DNA from: Hymenobacter negativus
GTDB lineage: Bacteria > Bacteroidota > Bacteroidia > Cytophagales > Hymenobacteraceae
DNA length: 64,000 bases
Assembly (NCBI RefSeq): GCF_016056375.1
Contig: NZ_JAEDAE010000008.1
Location: 207,661 to 271,660 of the forward strand
Reading direction: 5' to 3'
Shown here: positions 1 through 9,495 of the stretch, piece after piece
How positions within the stretch are numbered: position 1 is the first letter of the stretch
Layout: each line of letters starts with the position of its first letter
Translations under genes and position numbers: made by a program
The notes under the pieces: generated by a model
What the model was told of the DNA's origin: nothing
The model's database searches: none
The model's input: the letters and a program-made list of their open reading frames with translations, nothing else

Positions 1-63
1 CTGTACCTGTCGCGCCTCACGGCAGGCAGCGCGGTGGGCACCAGCAAATTCACCAAAGAATAA
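1..63 (+). CDS. C-terminal end of an unidentified protein
   Basis: The first 20 codons form an open frame that runs in from the left edge and stops at TAA 61-63. The visible residues (LYLSRLTAGSAV then GTSKFTKE) are too few to name a family. The frame matches neighbouring codon use, and guaB begins 90 bases later with its own promoter, so this is probably the tail of a separate upstream gene. Function unknown. Confidence 0.5.
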   Translation: MYLSRLTAGSAVGTSKFTKE

Positions 64-108
64 TCATAGTGCGGCGGGCAGGCGGGCTTCTAACCCAACT
101 TCCCGCCG

Positions 109-116
109 TATCTTTG
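109..116 (+). promoter_or_regulatory. Bacteroidota-type -7 box for guaB
   Basis: TATCTTTG matches the TAnnTTTG -7 element of the primary sigma factor in this phylum. It ends 36 bases before the proposed ATG at 153 and lies inside a longer open frame starting at 69, which argues against that earlier start. No convincing -33 TTTG was found. Confidence 0.6.
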
Positions 117-152
117 CCTGGCAAAAGGCCTAAACCCCCAACCCCTTTTGCC

Positions 153-1631
153 ATGGCGGACTCCGCAACCCCCAAAATTGCCTTCGAGGCCCTCACCTAC
201 GACGACGTACTGCTGCTGCCAGCATACTCCGAGGTTTTGCCCCGCGACTGCGACACCGGCACCCGCCTCACCACCAACATCCGGCTGCAAACCCCACTGA
301 TTTCGGCGGCTATGGACACCGTGACGGAGTCGGACATGGCCATTGCGCTGGCGCAGGAAGGTGGCCTGGGCATTATTCACAAGAATATGTCCATCAAGGC
401 GCAGGCCGAGCAGGTGCGCCGCGTGAAGCGCAGCGAGTCGGCCCTGATTCAGGACCCTTTCACCCTGCCGCCCACCGCTACCCTGGCCGACGCCCGCCAG
501 CTCATGCGCAAGCACAACATCGGCGGCATCCCGGTGGTGAACAGCGGCCACGTGCTCGAAGGCATCCTTACCAGCCGCGACCTGCGCTTCGAGAAGGACA
601 TGAACCAGCCGGTCACGACCGTGATGGTGCCGCTGGCCCGCCTCGTAACGGCCCCCGCCGGCATCACCCCGGCCGCCGCCGAAACCCTGCTCACCGACAG
701 CAAAGTCGACAAGCTGCCGTTGGTTGACAGCGAAGGCCGCCTGGCCGGCCTGATGACTTACAAAGATATTCGCAAGCGCCGCCGCGCCCCGCACGCCAGC
801 AAGGACCAGTTGGGCCGTCTGCGTGTAGGGGCCGCTGTGGGCGTCACGCCCGACCTGCTCCAGCGCGTGGCCGCCTTAGTCGAAGCTGGCGTGGACATCG
901 TGAGCCTCGACACCGCCCACGGCCATTCCAAAGGCGTTATGGATGCCGTGCGGGCCATCAAAGCTGCCTACCCTACCCTAGACGTGATGGCCGGCAACGT
1001 GGCCACCGCCGCCGGGGCCCGCGCCCTGGCCGACGCCGGGGCCGATGTTGTGAAAGTGGGCGTGGGCCCGGGCTCCATCTGCACCACGCGCATCATCGCC
1101 GGCATTGGGGTACCGCAGCTTTCGGCCGTGCTCGAAGCGGCTAAGGGCCTGGAAGGCACCGGCGTGACGCTGGTAGCCGATGGCGGCATCAAGTTCTCGG
1201 GCGATGTGGTGAAAGCCCTGGCCGGCGGTGCGGCCGCCGTGATGGTGGGCTCGCTGCTGGCCGGCACCGAAGAAGCCCCCGGCGACCTCATCATCTACGA
1301 AGGCCGCAAGTACAAGAGCTACCGCGGCATGGGCTCGGTGGAAGCCATGGAAGACGGCAGCAAAGACCGGTACTTCCAGGATGCCGAGGACGACGTGAAG
1401 AAGCTGGTACCCGAGGGCATTGTGGGCCGCGTGCCGTTTAAAGGCAATGTATCGGAGGTGATTTATCAGTTGGCGGGCGGCCTGCGGGCTGGCATGGGCT
1501 ACGTGGGCGCAGCCAACATCGAGGCCCTGCAGGCGGCGCAGTTCGTGCGCATCACCGGGGCTGGCCTGCGCGAAAGCCACCCGCACGACGTACAGATTAC
1601 CCGCGAAGCACCGAATTATTCGAGCCGCTAG
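153..1631 (+). CDS. guaB: Inosine-5'-monophosphate dehydrogenase
   Basis: This enzyme oxidises IMP to XMP with NAD+, the committed step of GTP synthesis in the cytoplasm. The 492-residue product has the usual bacterial layout: a TIM barrel interrupted by two CBS domains (about residues 95-210). The active-site loop GPGSICTTR carries the catalytic Cys310, and the flap region with YRGMGS follows. A longer frame opens at 69, but its first 28 codons contain the TATCTTTG promoter box and look unlike IMPDH, so ATG 153 is preferred. A strong terminator follows the stop, so the gene is probably monocistronic. Identification is secure. Confidence 0.97.
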   Translation: MADSATPKIAFEALTYDDVLLLPAYSEVLPRDCDTGTRLTTNIRLQTPLISAAMDTVTESDMAIALAQEGGLGIIHKNMSIKAQAEQVRRVKRSESALIQDPFTLPPTATLADARQLMRKHNIGGIPVVNSGHVLEGILTSRDLRFEKDMNQPVTTVMVPLARLVTAPAGITPAAAETLLTDSKVDKLPLVDSEGRLAGLMTYKDIRKRRRAPHASKDQLGRLRVGAAVGVTPDLLQRVAALVEAGVDIVSLDTAHGHSKGVMDAVRAIKAAYPTLDVMAGNVATAAGARALADAGADVVKVGVGPGSICTTRIIAGIGVPQLSAVLEAAKGLEGTGVTLVADGGIKFSGDVVKALAGGAAAVMVGSLLAGTEEAPGDLIIYEGRKYKSYRGMGSVEAMEDGSKDRYFQDAEDDVKKLVPEGIVGRVPFKGNVSEVIYQLAGGLRAGMGYVGAANIEALQAAQFVRITGAGLRESHPHDVQITREAPNYSSR

Positions 1632-1675
1632 CCCGATTGGTACTCCGCCATAGCTGGATTAGTGCTTTGAATTAC

Positions 1676-1715
1676 AATGGGCAATACTGGCTACGGCCGG
1701 TATTGCCCATTTTTT
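1676..1715 (+). terminator. Intrinsic terminator after guaB
   Basis: AATGGGCAATAC (1676-1687) pairs perfectly over 12 bases with GTATTGCCCATT (1700-1711), and the T run continues to 1715. It overlaps the first codons of the longest frame of the next gene, which supports a later start for that gene. Confidence 0.85.
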
Positions 1716-1763
1716 ATGCTTTCCAATGGATGGAGCCTTTTCAGGCAGCCGATTGTATCTTGC

Positions 1764-3329
1764 ATGCCGGTTGAGCGTCGGCGACGGCGCGGCGGGCTGG
1801 TGTGCTTGTGTTATTCCTGGTTTCTGTCTGTGCGTCATCCGTTACTGTACATTGGTTTTCTCTTAGCGCTGCTGAGCGGAGCGCTGGCCGTCGGCAATCT
1901 GTTGGCTGACGGCGGCCCCGGAGCCGCGCCGTGGACCACTTGGCTGCTACTGCTGGCGGACCTGGGCACGCTTGCGGTACTGCTTAAGCTGTTTTTCCGG
2001 GCCCCGGCAGCCTCTGCGACCTCGAGCGTTGCCACCCCGGCTGCCCTCCGCGAAAGCGAGGTACTAAGCCTGCAGCGCTTGGCCCAGATTGTGCAGCGGG
2101 GCCAGACCTCTACCGAGGTGTACACTGTCTTGCTGGAATCGGCAGTGCAAACCGTGCGGGCCGACGCCGCCTGGCTCGACCTCGACGCCAACCATACCGG
2201 CACCGACGACACCAACGCCACACAGTATTACAACATCGTGCCCGCGCAGGCCGAGGCCCTGCGCGCCGGCCTGCGTGCTCACCCCTTGGTGGAGGGTGAG
2301 CACGTGGTCAACGACCTGAACCGCCGCCCCGGCTTTCTGGGCACCTCGCAGGCCTACCGCTCGCTCATTCAGCTACCGTTGCGTGGCCTGCATTTCAACT
2401 ACGGCACATTGTATTTGCTGAAAGTGGAGCCCGGCACCTTCAACCGCGAAGATGTCAGCATCCTCCAGACTTTCACCGGCCAGGCCGTGCTCAGCATCGA
2501 AAACCTCGAGCTGATGCGCGCCTCGCTGGCCAATCAGCGCACTCAGGAAGAGCTAAAAATTGCTTCCCAGGTTCAGGACAGCCTTATTCCTAAAAACCTG
2601 CCCACCGATAACTGGTTCGAAATCAGCTCGCACTCGCTGGCGGCTAAGGAAGTGGGCGGCGACTTCTACGATTTCCTGCACCTGCCGGGCCGGCGACTGG
2701 CCGTCATCATCGGCGACGTGAGCGGCAAGGGCGTGACCGCCGCCTTCCACATGGCCCAGATGAAGGGGATTTTCCACTCGCTGATGCAGGAAAACCCGCT
2801 GGCCAAGAACGAGCGCGACAAATTCCCGGTGCCCAGCAAGTTCATGGCCCAGGCCAACACCGCCCTCATTCACTGCCTGGAAAAATCATCTTTCATTACA
2901 TCTTCGCTCTATATTATTGACTATGAGCAGGGTGGATTTGTATTTGCCCGCGCCGGTCATTGCCACACGCTTTACTACCACGCCCTGCGCGAGGAAGTTT
3001 TTTACTTCGACTCGGCCGGCCTTGGCCTCGGCATCATCCGCAACGAGAGCTACGAGAAGCACATCAAAAACCAGTTTTACGACTACAGCCCCGGCGATGT
3101 GATGGTGATTTACACCGATGGCATTGTGGAGGCGCGCGGCGGCTCCGGCACCGACGAGTACGGCGAAGACCGCCTCAAGCTGCGCCTGGAGGAAAGCTAT
3201 TTCCAAGAGGCCGAAGACATTAAAAACTTCATCCTCGACGACCTCAACGCCTTCACCCACGGCTTCCCCATCCACGACGACCAGACCCTGCTCGTGATTA
3301 AATTCAAGTCGGCCCAACCCCTACCGTAG
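1764..3329 (+). CDS. RsbU-like PP2C phosphatase with two membrane segments and a GAF-like domain
   Basis: Predicted membrane-bound serine phosphatase that would dephosphorylate the STAS protein encoded next door. Two hydrophobic segments near the N-terminus (around HPLLYIGFLLALL and TTWLLLLADLG) are followed by a GAF-like sensor region and a C-terminal SpoIIE/PP2C domain. That domain shows the metal-binding motifs GGDFYDF, GDVSGKG, YTDGIVEAR and HDDQTLLVIKF. The start is uncertain. A TATCTTGC box ends directly before ATG 1764, so GTG 1830 is a good alternative, and ATG 1716 touches the guaB terminator. The STAS gene starts 21 bases after the stop, indicating one operon. Domain assignment is firm; the signal sensed is unknown. 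Confidence 0.88.
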   Translation: MPVERRRRRGGLVCLCYSWFLSVRHPLLYIGFLLALLSGALAVGNLLADGGPGAAPWTTWLLLLADLGTLAVLLKLFFRAPAASATSSVATPAALRESEVLSLQRLAQIVQRGQTSTEVYTVLLESAVQTVRADAAWLDLDANHTGTDDTNATQYYNIVPAQAEALRAGLRAHPLVEGEHVVNDLNRRPGFLGTSQAYRSLIQLPLRGLHFNYGTLYLLKVEPGTFNREDVSILQTFTGQAVLSIENLELMRASLANQRTQEELKIASQVQDSLIPKNLPTDNWFEISSHSLAAKEVGGDFYDFLHLPGRRLAVIIGDVSGKGVTAAFHMAQMKGIFHSLMQENPLAKNERDKFPVPSKFMAQANTALIHCLEKSSFITSSLYIIDYEQGGFVFARAGHCHTLYYHALREEVFYFDSAGLGLGIIRNESYEKHIKNQFYDYSPGDVMVIYTDGIVEARGGSGTDEYGEDRLKLRLEESYFQEAEDIKNFILDDLNAFTHGFPIHDDQTLLVIKFKSAQPLP

Positions 3330-3350
3330 GCCTGACGTATCGCCCTCATT

Positions 3351-3680
3351 ATGAAAGTTACTGCCCAACCCTCCGCCGATACCCTCACCCTGCTGCTTGA
3401 TGGCGAGCTGGATGCCAGCTCCGCCATTGTGCTTGACACCGAGCTGGCCAAGCCCGACATTCTCAACTATCGCAAGGTCCTGATTGACTGTGCCAAACTC
3501 AGCTATATTTCCTCGGCTGGCCTGGGGGTTTTCATCTCGCACCTCCAGCGCTTTCAGGATGCCAACGTGAAGCTGGTGTTCTTCAACATGCAGGAAAAAG
3601 TATTCAACGTGTTTGAAATCCTGGGCTTGGATGCGCTGATGACCATCGTACCCAGCCTCACCGAAGCCGAAGCCGCTTAA
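3351..3680 (+). CDS. STAS-domain anti-sigma factor antagonist (RsbV/SpoIIAA-like)
   Basis: A single STAS domain of 109 residues, the usual size for stand-alone antagonists. The phosphorylation-site region reads SYISSAGLGVF, the classic place where a partner kinase phosphorylates serine. In characterised systems the unphosphorylated form binds the RsbW-type kinase and frees its target. The gene sits between a PP2C phosphatase and an RsbW-like kinase on the same strand, so the full switch is encoded here. The target cannot be a neighbouring sigma factor because none is present. Confidence 0.93.
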   Translation: MKVTAQPSADTLTLLLDGELDASSAIVLDTELAKPDILNYRKVLIDCAKLSYISSAGLGVFISHLQRFQDANVKLVFFNMQEKVFNVFEILGLDALMTIVPSLTEAEAA

Positions 3681-3684
3681 TTCA

Positions 3685-3779
3685 GTTAAGGGTTAAGAGT
3701 TAAAAGTTATACGGTTGAATTCGTCGTCTTTGTCATTTCAACTGCCAACTCTTAACTCCTAACTTCTAACTCTTAACTT
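3685..3779. repeat. Word-type inverted repeat (GTTAAGA words)
   Basis: Left part (3685-3710) is built of GTTAAGG/GTTAAGA/GTTAAAA words. Right part (3747-3779) contains the complementary AACTCTTA-type words. The arms match imperfectly and flank about 36 bases. It fills the gap between the STAS gene and the kinase gene and is related to the palindrome at 33361. Confidence 0.8.
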
Positions 3780-3782
3780 CCC

Positions 3783-4196
3783 ATGAAGTCAGCTCTCCGC
3801 ATTGCCTGCTCGCGTGCCCACCTGCAACAGGTGCGCGATTTCGTGCGGAATTATCTCAACACCCGGCCGCTTTCCGAGGTGATGGTGAACCAGGTAGTGC
3901 TGGCCGTGGATGAGGTGGTGGCCAACTTCATCATCCACGCCAATGGCGAGGATGAAACCCAGTTTCTGGACCTTACCCTGGCGTTTGATAAACAGGACCT
4001 TAACGTGGAAATTGCCGACAATGGCGACACCATTTTCCTGCCCGGTCCCACGGCCAGTCCCGATTTCCACGCCTACATTCAGCAGGGCCGCAAAGGCGGC
4101 ATGGGCATGACGCTGGTGAACCGGCTCATGGACCGCGTGGAGTTTTTCACGCGTGGCAACCACACCGTGTGCCACCTCAGCAAGCACCTGGCCTGA
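3783..4196 (+). CDS. RsbW-like serine kinase / anti-sigma-type ATPase
   Basis: A 137-residue HATPase_c_2 protein. The N box reads AVDEVVANFIIHAN, the G1 region IADNGDTIF, and the lid/G2 region RKGGMGMTLVNRLMDRVEF, as in RsbW and SpoIIAB. It would phosphorylate the STAS protein and bind an unidentified partner, either a sigma factor or another effector. It is the last gene of the three-gene set and is followed by a strong terminator. A repeat element separates it from the STAS gene by about 100 bases, longer than usual for such an operon. Confidence 0.9.
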   Translation: MKSALRIACSRAHLQQVRDFVRNYLNTRPLSEVMVNQVVLAVDEVVANFIIHANGEDETQFLDLTLAFDKQDLNVEIADNGDTIFLPGPTASPDFHAYIQQGRKGGMGMTLVNRLMDRVEFFTRGNHTVCHLSKHLA

Positions 4197-4222
4197 GCCC
4201 TGCTTTTGCCTCTTATTTTTGA

Positions 4223-4254
4223 GACCGTTGTGCCCGGCACGACGGTCTTTTTTT
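4223..4254 (+). terminator. Intrinsic terminator after the partner-switching operon
   Basis: GACCGT (4223-4228) pairs with ACGGTC (4242-4247), with further GTGC/GCAC pairing near the loop, and is followed by a long T run. Confidence 0.85.
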
Positions 4255-4380
4255 TATCCCGCCTCTCCGGCCGAGAACATGCGTCATTCCGCCCGGATTT
4301 TAGTTAATTTCGCACCGGTAATTTTATGCCCGCGCCGCTACTTACTACTGGCTTAGCGCTTTTGTCTTCTAAACTTTCCT

Positions 4381-6696
4381 ATGCATAAACGCATTCTGTA
4401 CGCCGGCGCGGCCGTCGCTACGCTGCTGGCTGGCTGCCAAACCACCAAACCGGCCGCTTCGGCCACCACGGGTTCTACTGCGGTCGGTCCGGCCGTTGAA
4501 ACGCTGGGCAACTACCCGGTACCGGCCAACGAGTTTGCCTACGTCTACCGGAAAAACAACAGCTCGGCCCCCGACTACGGCACCCGCCAGAGCGTGAATG
4601 ACTATCTGGACCTCTACACCAACTTCCGCCTGAAAGTGCTGGAAGCCGAGCAGAAGGGCCTCGATACCACGCAAGCCTTCAAGCGCGAGCTGGAGGGCTA
4701 CCGCCAGCAACTGGCCCAGCCCTACCTTACCGAAAAAAGCGTGACCGACCAGTTGGTGCGCGAGGCTTACGACCGCATGGGCCAGGAGGTAAACGCCTCG
4801 CACATCCTTGTGCGCGTATCGCCCGATGCCACGCCGCAGGATACCCTGATTGCCTACCAGAAGATTGTAAAACTGCGCGAGCAGGCTCTGTCCGGCGCCG
4901 ATTTTGGCCAGCTGGCCCGCGCCAACAGCGAAGACCCTTCGGCGCGGGAAAACGGTGGCAAGCTGGGTTACTTCACGGCCATGCAGATGGTGTATCCGTT
5001 TGAGTCGGCGGCCTACAAAACGCCCGTGGGGCAGGTGTCGCAGCCCATCCGCACGCGCTTCGGCTACCACATCATTAAGGTGAACGACAAGCGCACGGCG
5101 CAGGGCGAAATCAAGGTGGCCCACCTCATGATTCGCATGAACGCCAATGCCGCCAAAAACGACTCGCTCACGGCCAAAAAGAAAATCGACGAGCTGTACA
5201 GCCGCCTGAAAAAGGGCGAGAACTGGGACAAGCTTGTGGCTCAGTTCTCGGAAGACGCCGGCTCGGCGGCCAACGGTGGCGAGCTGCCGCCCTTCGGCAC
5301 CGGCCGCATGATTCCCTCGTTCGAGGATGCCGCCTTCAAGCTGCAAAAGCCCGGCGACATCGCGCCCCCAGTCCAGACGCCCTACGGCTGGCACATCATC
5401 AAGCTGATTGAGCGCCAGCCCTTGGCCAAGTTCGCCGACATGGAGCCCAGCCTGAAAAGCAAGGTGGCCAAGGATTCGCGTTCGGAGCTCAACAAAGCCG
5501 CTTTCCTGAAGCGTGTGCGCCAGGAAGACCAGTTCTCGGAAATAGCCGCCGCCAAAACCTATGCATTCAGCAAAGCTGATACGGCACTGGTAGCTGGCCG
5601 CTTCAAATACACGGCCCCCGCAGCTACAATGAAGGCTGCGAAAGGTGCATCCAACGACAATTCAACCCTTTTCACCATCAAGGGCAAGCCCTATCTGGTG
5701 AAGGATTTCCTGGCTTATGCGCAGCAAAACCAGCGGCCCCGCACGGGCGCACAGCCGGCTTTCGCCATGCAGCAGCTCTACGACCAGTACGTAGAGCAAA
5801 GCCTGACCGACTTCGAGAAAAACAGCCTCGACACCAAGTATGAGGACTATCGCATGCTGGTGAAAGAGTACCGCGACGGCATCCTGCTGTTCCAGTTGAT
5901 GGACGAAAAAGTGTGGAGCAAGGCTATTGAGGACACTGTGGGCCTGAAAAAATACTTCGCTGACAATCAGGCCAAGTACCAGTGGGACCAGCGCGTGCAG
6001 GGCACCGTGGTGAGCGCCGCCACACCCGCCTTGCTGGCCCGCGTGCAGCAGGCCATGAAAGCCGGGCGCTTCCCGCTCACCCGGAGCGTGCCTCCCCGCA
6101 TCACCTTCACCAACGGCACGGCGCTGGCGAAAACCGGCGTATTAGCGCTGGATGATATCAGCAAGCGCATGAACCAGGATACCAGCATGCTGGTAACCAT
6201 CACCGGCCGGGTGAAGAAGGGCGAAAAAGCCAGCCTGGCCAACGCCCGCGCCGACTCAGCGGTGCGCCAGCTGCGCCGCCGGGGCGTGGCCGCCGGCCGC
6301 ATTCGCAAAGTGGTGCAGGCCAAGCCGGGCACCGATAATTCGGCGCAGGTGGCCCTGTTCAGCGGCAGCCCCGTCGCCATCGAATCGGAGCTGAACGAGT
6401 TGAACCCGTTGTCGGTGCAAATCAGCCAGAAAGTGTTCCAGAAAGGCGATAACAAGGTGATGGATGAGCTGATGAGCAAAGGCCCCGGCACCTACAACGT
6501 GCAAAAGGACGGCCGCTATTACGCCGTCACCATTGACCGCACGCTGCCCGCCGGCCCCAAAACCCTGGCCGAAGCCCGGGGCCAGGCCACGTCGGACTAC
6601 CAGACCTACCTGGAAAAAGAATGGATTGCCCAGATGCGCGCCGCCCGCCCCGTGAAAGTGAACGAGGCCGAAGTAAGCAAGCTGGTAACCAAGTAA
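4381..6696 (+). CDS. Parvulin-type peptidyl-prolyl isomerase lipoprotein with an OmpA-like segment
   Basis: A 771-residue envelope chaperone. The N-terminus is a lipoprotein signal ending LLAGC (Cys19). Two consecutive rotamase domains follow. The first has SHILVRVSP and RFGYHIIKV; the second has VAHLMIRM and YGWHIIKLIE. A long helical region comes next, and the C-terminal part resembles SurA/PpiD-type proteins. Around residues 585-660 there is a stretch like the OmpA C-terminal fold (ITGRV, then NARADSAVRQLRRRGV and AGRIRKV), which is unusual here. It probably helps outer-membrane protein folding. It precedes a second parvulin gene, separated by a perfect palindrome and its own leader. Confidence 0.88.
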   Translation: MHKRILYAGAAVATLLAGCQTTKPAASATTGSTAVGPAVETLGNYPVPANEFAYVYRKNNSSAPDYGTRQSVNDYLDLYTNFRLKVLEAEQKGLDTTQAFKRELEGYRQQLAQPYLTEKSVTDQLVREAYDRMGQEVNASHILVRVSPDATPQDTLIAYQKIVKLREQALSGADFGQLARANSEDPSARENGGKLGYFTAMQMVYPFESAAYKTPVGQVSQPIRTRFGYHIIKVNDKRTAQGEIKVAHLMIRMNANAAKNDSLTAKKKIDELYSRLKKGENWDKLVAQFSEDAGSAANGGELPPFGTGRMIPSFEDAAFKLQKPGDIAPPVQTPYGWHIIKLIERQPLAKFADMEPSLKSKVAKDSRSELNKAAFLKRVRQEDQFSEIAAAKTYAFSKADTALVAGRFKYTAPAATMKAAKGASNDNSTLFTIKGKPYLVKDFLAYAQQNQRPRTGAQPAFAMQQLYDQYVEQSLTDFEKNSLDTKYEDYRMLVKEYRDGILLFQLMDEKVWSKAIEDTVGLKKYFADNQAKYQWDQRVQGTVVSAATPALLARVQQAMKAGRFPLTRSVPPRITFTNGTALAKTGVLALDDISKRMNQDTSMLVTITGRVKKGEKASLANARADSAVRQLRRRGVAAGRIRKVVQAKPGTDNSAQVALFSGSPVAIESELNELNPLSVQISQKVFQKGDNKVMDELMSKGPGTYNVQKDGRYYAVTIDRTLPAGPKTLAEARGQATSDYQTYLEKEWIAQMRAARPVKVNEAEVSKLVTK

Positions 6697-6702
6697 TCAT
6701 TG

Positions 6703-6775
6703 GGTGAATGAGCGAATGGCTGAATGGGTGAATGACCAATAAACATTCACCCATTCAGCCATTCGCTCATTCACC
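6703..6775. repeat. Perfect word palindrome (GGTGAATG words)
   Basis: Two 32-base arms (6703-6734 and 6744-6775) are exact reverse complements around the 9-base loop ACCAATAAA. Each arm is made of variants of GAATGGGT/GAATGAGC words. It begins six bases after the parvulin stop codon. It has no T run of the usual kind, but the hairpin is stable enough to affect RNA ends. Confidence 0.9.
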
Positions 6776-6923
6776 TAGGCTTATCTGCAACCTTCCCGGC
6801 GGGCTTGGGCTCCTTGTTTTTGCCTGCCAACGGATTTATGGTGAAATTTGTGGGGCCGTTTGGGTGTTAGCCCCGCACGGACCAGGCCGGGACATCTGTC
6901 CACTGGCTTTTCAATACGACTTT

Positions 6924-8315
6924 ATGCTTGTTAATGTGAATCGCGCTGTAGCGTCGGCCCTGCTTACTCTATTGCTGTTACTGGGCTTTGCGCCCGCTTC
7001 CCAAGCCCAGTTGGGTATCAGCCGGCCGAAGGGCCAGCAGTTGCTCGACGGCATTATTGTGAAGGTAGACAACCAAATTGTGCTGCGTTCCGAAGTGGAG
7101 CTCATCTACGCGCAGGAAGTGGCCCGGGCCGAAGGCAAGCCGCTGCCGCCGGATTTGAAATGTAAAATTCTGCAAAGCCTGGTGCTGAACAAGCTGATGC
7201 TGGCCCGTGCCGACGTGGACTCCGTGACGGTGGAGGACAAGCAGGTGAACGGGGAAGTAGACCGCCGCATGGCCTATTTCGCGCAGCAGATTGGCTCCGA
7301 AAAGCGCCTCGAAGAGCAATACGGCAAGTCCATCAAGGCACTAAAAGACGACTTAAGGCCCCAGATTAAGGACCAGCTCACGCAGCAGAAAATGCAGGAA
7401 ACCATCACCGGCAAGGTGGCGGTGACGCCGCGCGAGGTGGCCGCTTACTTCACCCGCATTCCGAAGGACAGCCTGCCCTACTTCAGCACCGAGGTGGAAG
7501 TGGGTCAGATTGTGGTGCCGGCGCAGGTGAACGACAAGGCCAAGCAGGCCGCCATTGCCAAGCTCAATGATATCCGGGCGCAAGTGCTGGCCGGGGCTGA
7601 TTTTGCGACCCTTGCCAAAGCCAATTCGGAAGACCCGGGCTCGGCGAAGGAAGGTGGTTACCTGGGCTTTTTCAAACGCGGCGAGCTAGTGCCGGAATAC
7701 GAAGCGGCATCGATGAAGCTGGAGCCCGGCCAAATGTCGCCGGTGGTGCAGTCGCAATTCGGCTTTCACCTCATTCAGTTCATCGAGCGCAAAGGCAACA
7801 CGTATTCGACGCGCCACATCCTGCTGAAGCCCGAAACCGGCTCGGCCGACGTGAGCGCCTCGGCCAAGCTGCTGACGCGCCTGCGCCGCCAGATTCTGTC
7901 CGACAGCATCACCTTCGCCAAAGCTGCCAAGGACAACTCCTCCGATAAAACCAGCAGCAGCAACGGCGGCCTGCTCGCCAACCGCCAGGACGGCGGCTCG
8001 CGCCTGCCCCTTGACAAGCTCGACCCCGCCATCTTCTTTACAATCGACACCATGAAGGTGGGCCACATCACCCCGCCCATGCCCTACCGCACCGACGACG
8101 GCAAGGACGCCATGCGCATCCTGTGGCTGAAATCGAACACGCCGCCCCACCAGGCCAACCTGCAGGACGACTACCAGAAAATTGCTGCCGCCGCCCTCAA
8201 CGAGAAAAAAACGAAGGCGCTAGACGAGTGGTTTGCCAAAAACCGCGGCACGGTGTACCTCGAAGTGGAGCCGGAATACGCCCAGTGCAAGGTGCTGGAC
8301 GTGGCGGAAAAATAA
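6924..8315 (+). CDS. SurA-like periplasmic peptidyl-prolyl isomerase
   Basis: Predicted secreted chaperone of 463 residues, close to the usual SurA size. Starting at ATG 6924 gives a clean signal peptide (LLTLLLLLGFAPASQAQ). A longer frame starting at 6732 would begin inside the repeat and put about 64 non-conserved residues in front, so it is rejected. The SurA N-terminal domain (DGIIVKVDNQIVLRSEVEL) is followed by two rotamase domains. The first has VGQIVVPAQ and FGFHLIQFIE; the second has TRHILLKPE. It follows another parvulin gene, and the two probably act together on outer-membrane protein biogenesis. Confidence 0.92.
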   Translation: MLVNVNRAVASALLTLLLLLGFAPASQAQLGISRPKGQQLLDGIIVKVDNQIVLRSEVELIYAQEVARAEGKPLPPDLKCKILQSLVLNKLMLARADVDSVTVEDKQVNGEVDRRMAYFAQQIGSEKRLEEQYGKSIKALKDDLRPQIKDQLTQQKMQETITGKVAVTPREVAAYFTRIPKDSLPYFSTEVEVGQIVVPAQVNDKAKQAAIAKLNDIRAQVLAGADFATLAKANSEDPGSAKEGGYLGFFKRGELVPEYEAASMKLEPGQMSPVVQSQFGFHLIQFIERKGNTYSTRHILLKPETGSADVSASAKLLTRLRRQILSDSITFAKAAKDNSSDKTSSSNGGLLANRQDGGSRLPLDKLDPAIFFTIDTMKVGHITPPMPYRTDDGKDAMRILWLKSNTPPHQANLQDDYQKIAAAALNEKKTKALDEWFAKNRGTVYLEVEPEYAQCKVLDVAEK

Positions 8316-8333
8316 CTTTCTGGCGCTTCGAAA

Positions 8334-8423
8334 CGTCATGCAGAGCGCAGCGAAGCATCTTGCCGCCATCAGTAATTGATTTTACTACTGCGGTAAAGAT
8401 GCTTCGCTGCGCTCGGTATGACG
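8334..8423. repeat. Dispersed inverted repeat, GAGCGCAGCGAAG family, copy A
   Basis: Arms 8334-8361 and 8396-8423 are nearly perfect reverse complements; the outer ends read CGTCATGCAGAGCGCAGCG and CGCTGCGCTCGGTATGACG. It lies between surA-like and moxR on the same strand. Three relatives occur at 15557, 30177 and 62744. Confidence 0.9.
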
Positions 8424-8451
8424 GGCTTTCTCCTTCCTCCTAAAAATCTCA

Positions 8452-9417
<966 letters not shown>

Positions 9418-9493
9418 GGGACTTGGGGTCTTGGTTTCTTCGCCAGACTGTAAGCCAACCAAGTACCCAAGCCCCTAAGTACCCAAGACCCTA
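9418..9493. repeat. Word-type inverted repeat (ACTTGGG words)
   Basis: The left part GGGACTTGGGGTCTTGG begins at the base after the moxR stop codon. The right part (about 9462-9493) repeats CCAAGTACCCAAG words in the opposite orientation. Same design as the repeats at 3685, 6703, 33361 and 35584, but with a different word. Confidence 0.75.
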
Positions 9494-9495
9494 AT

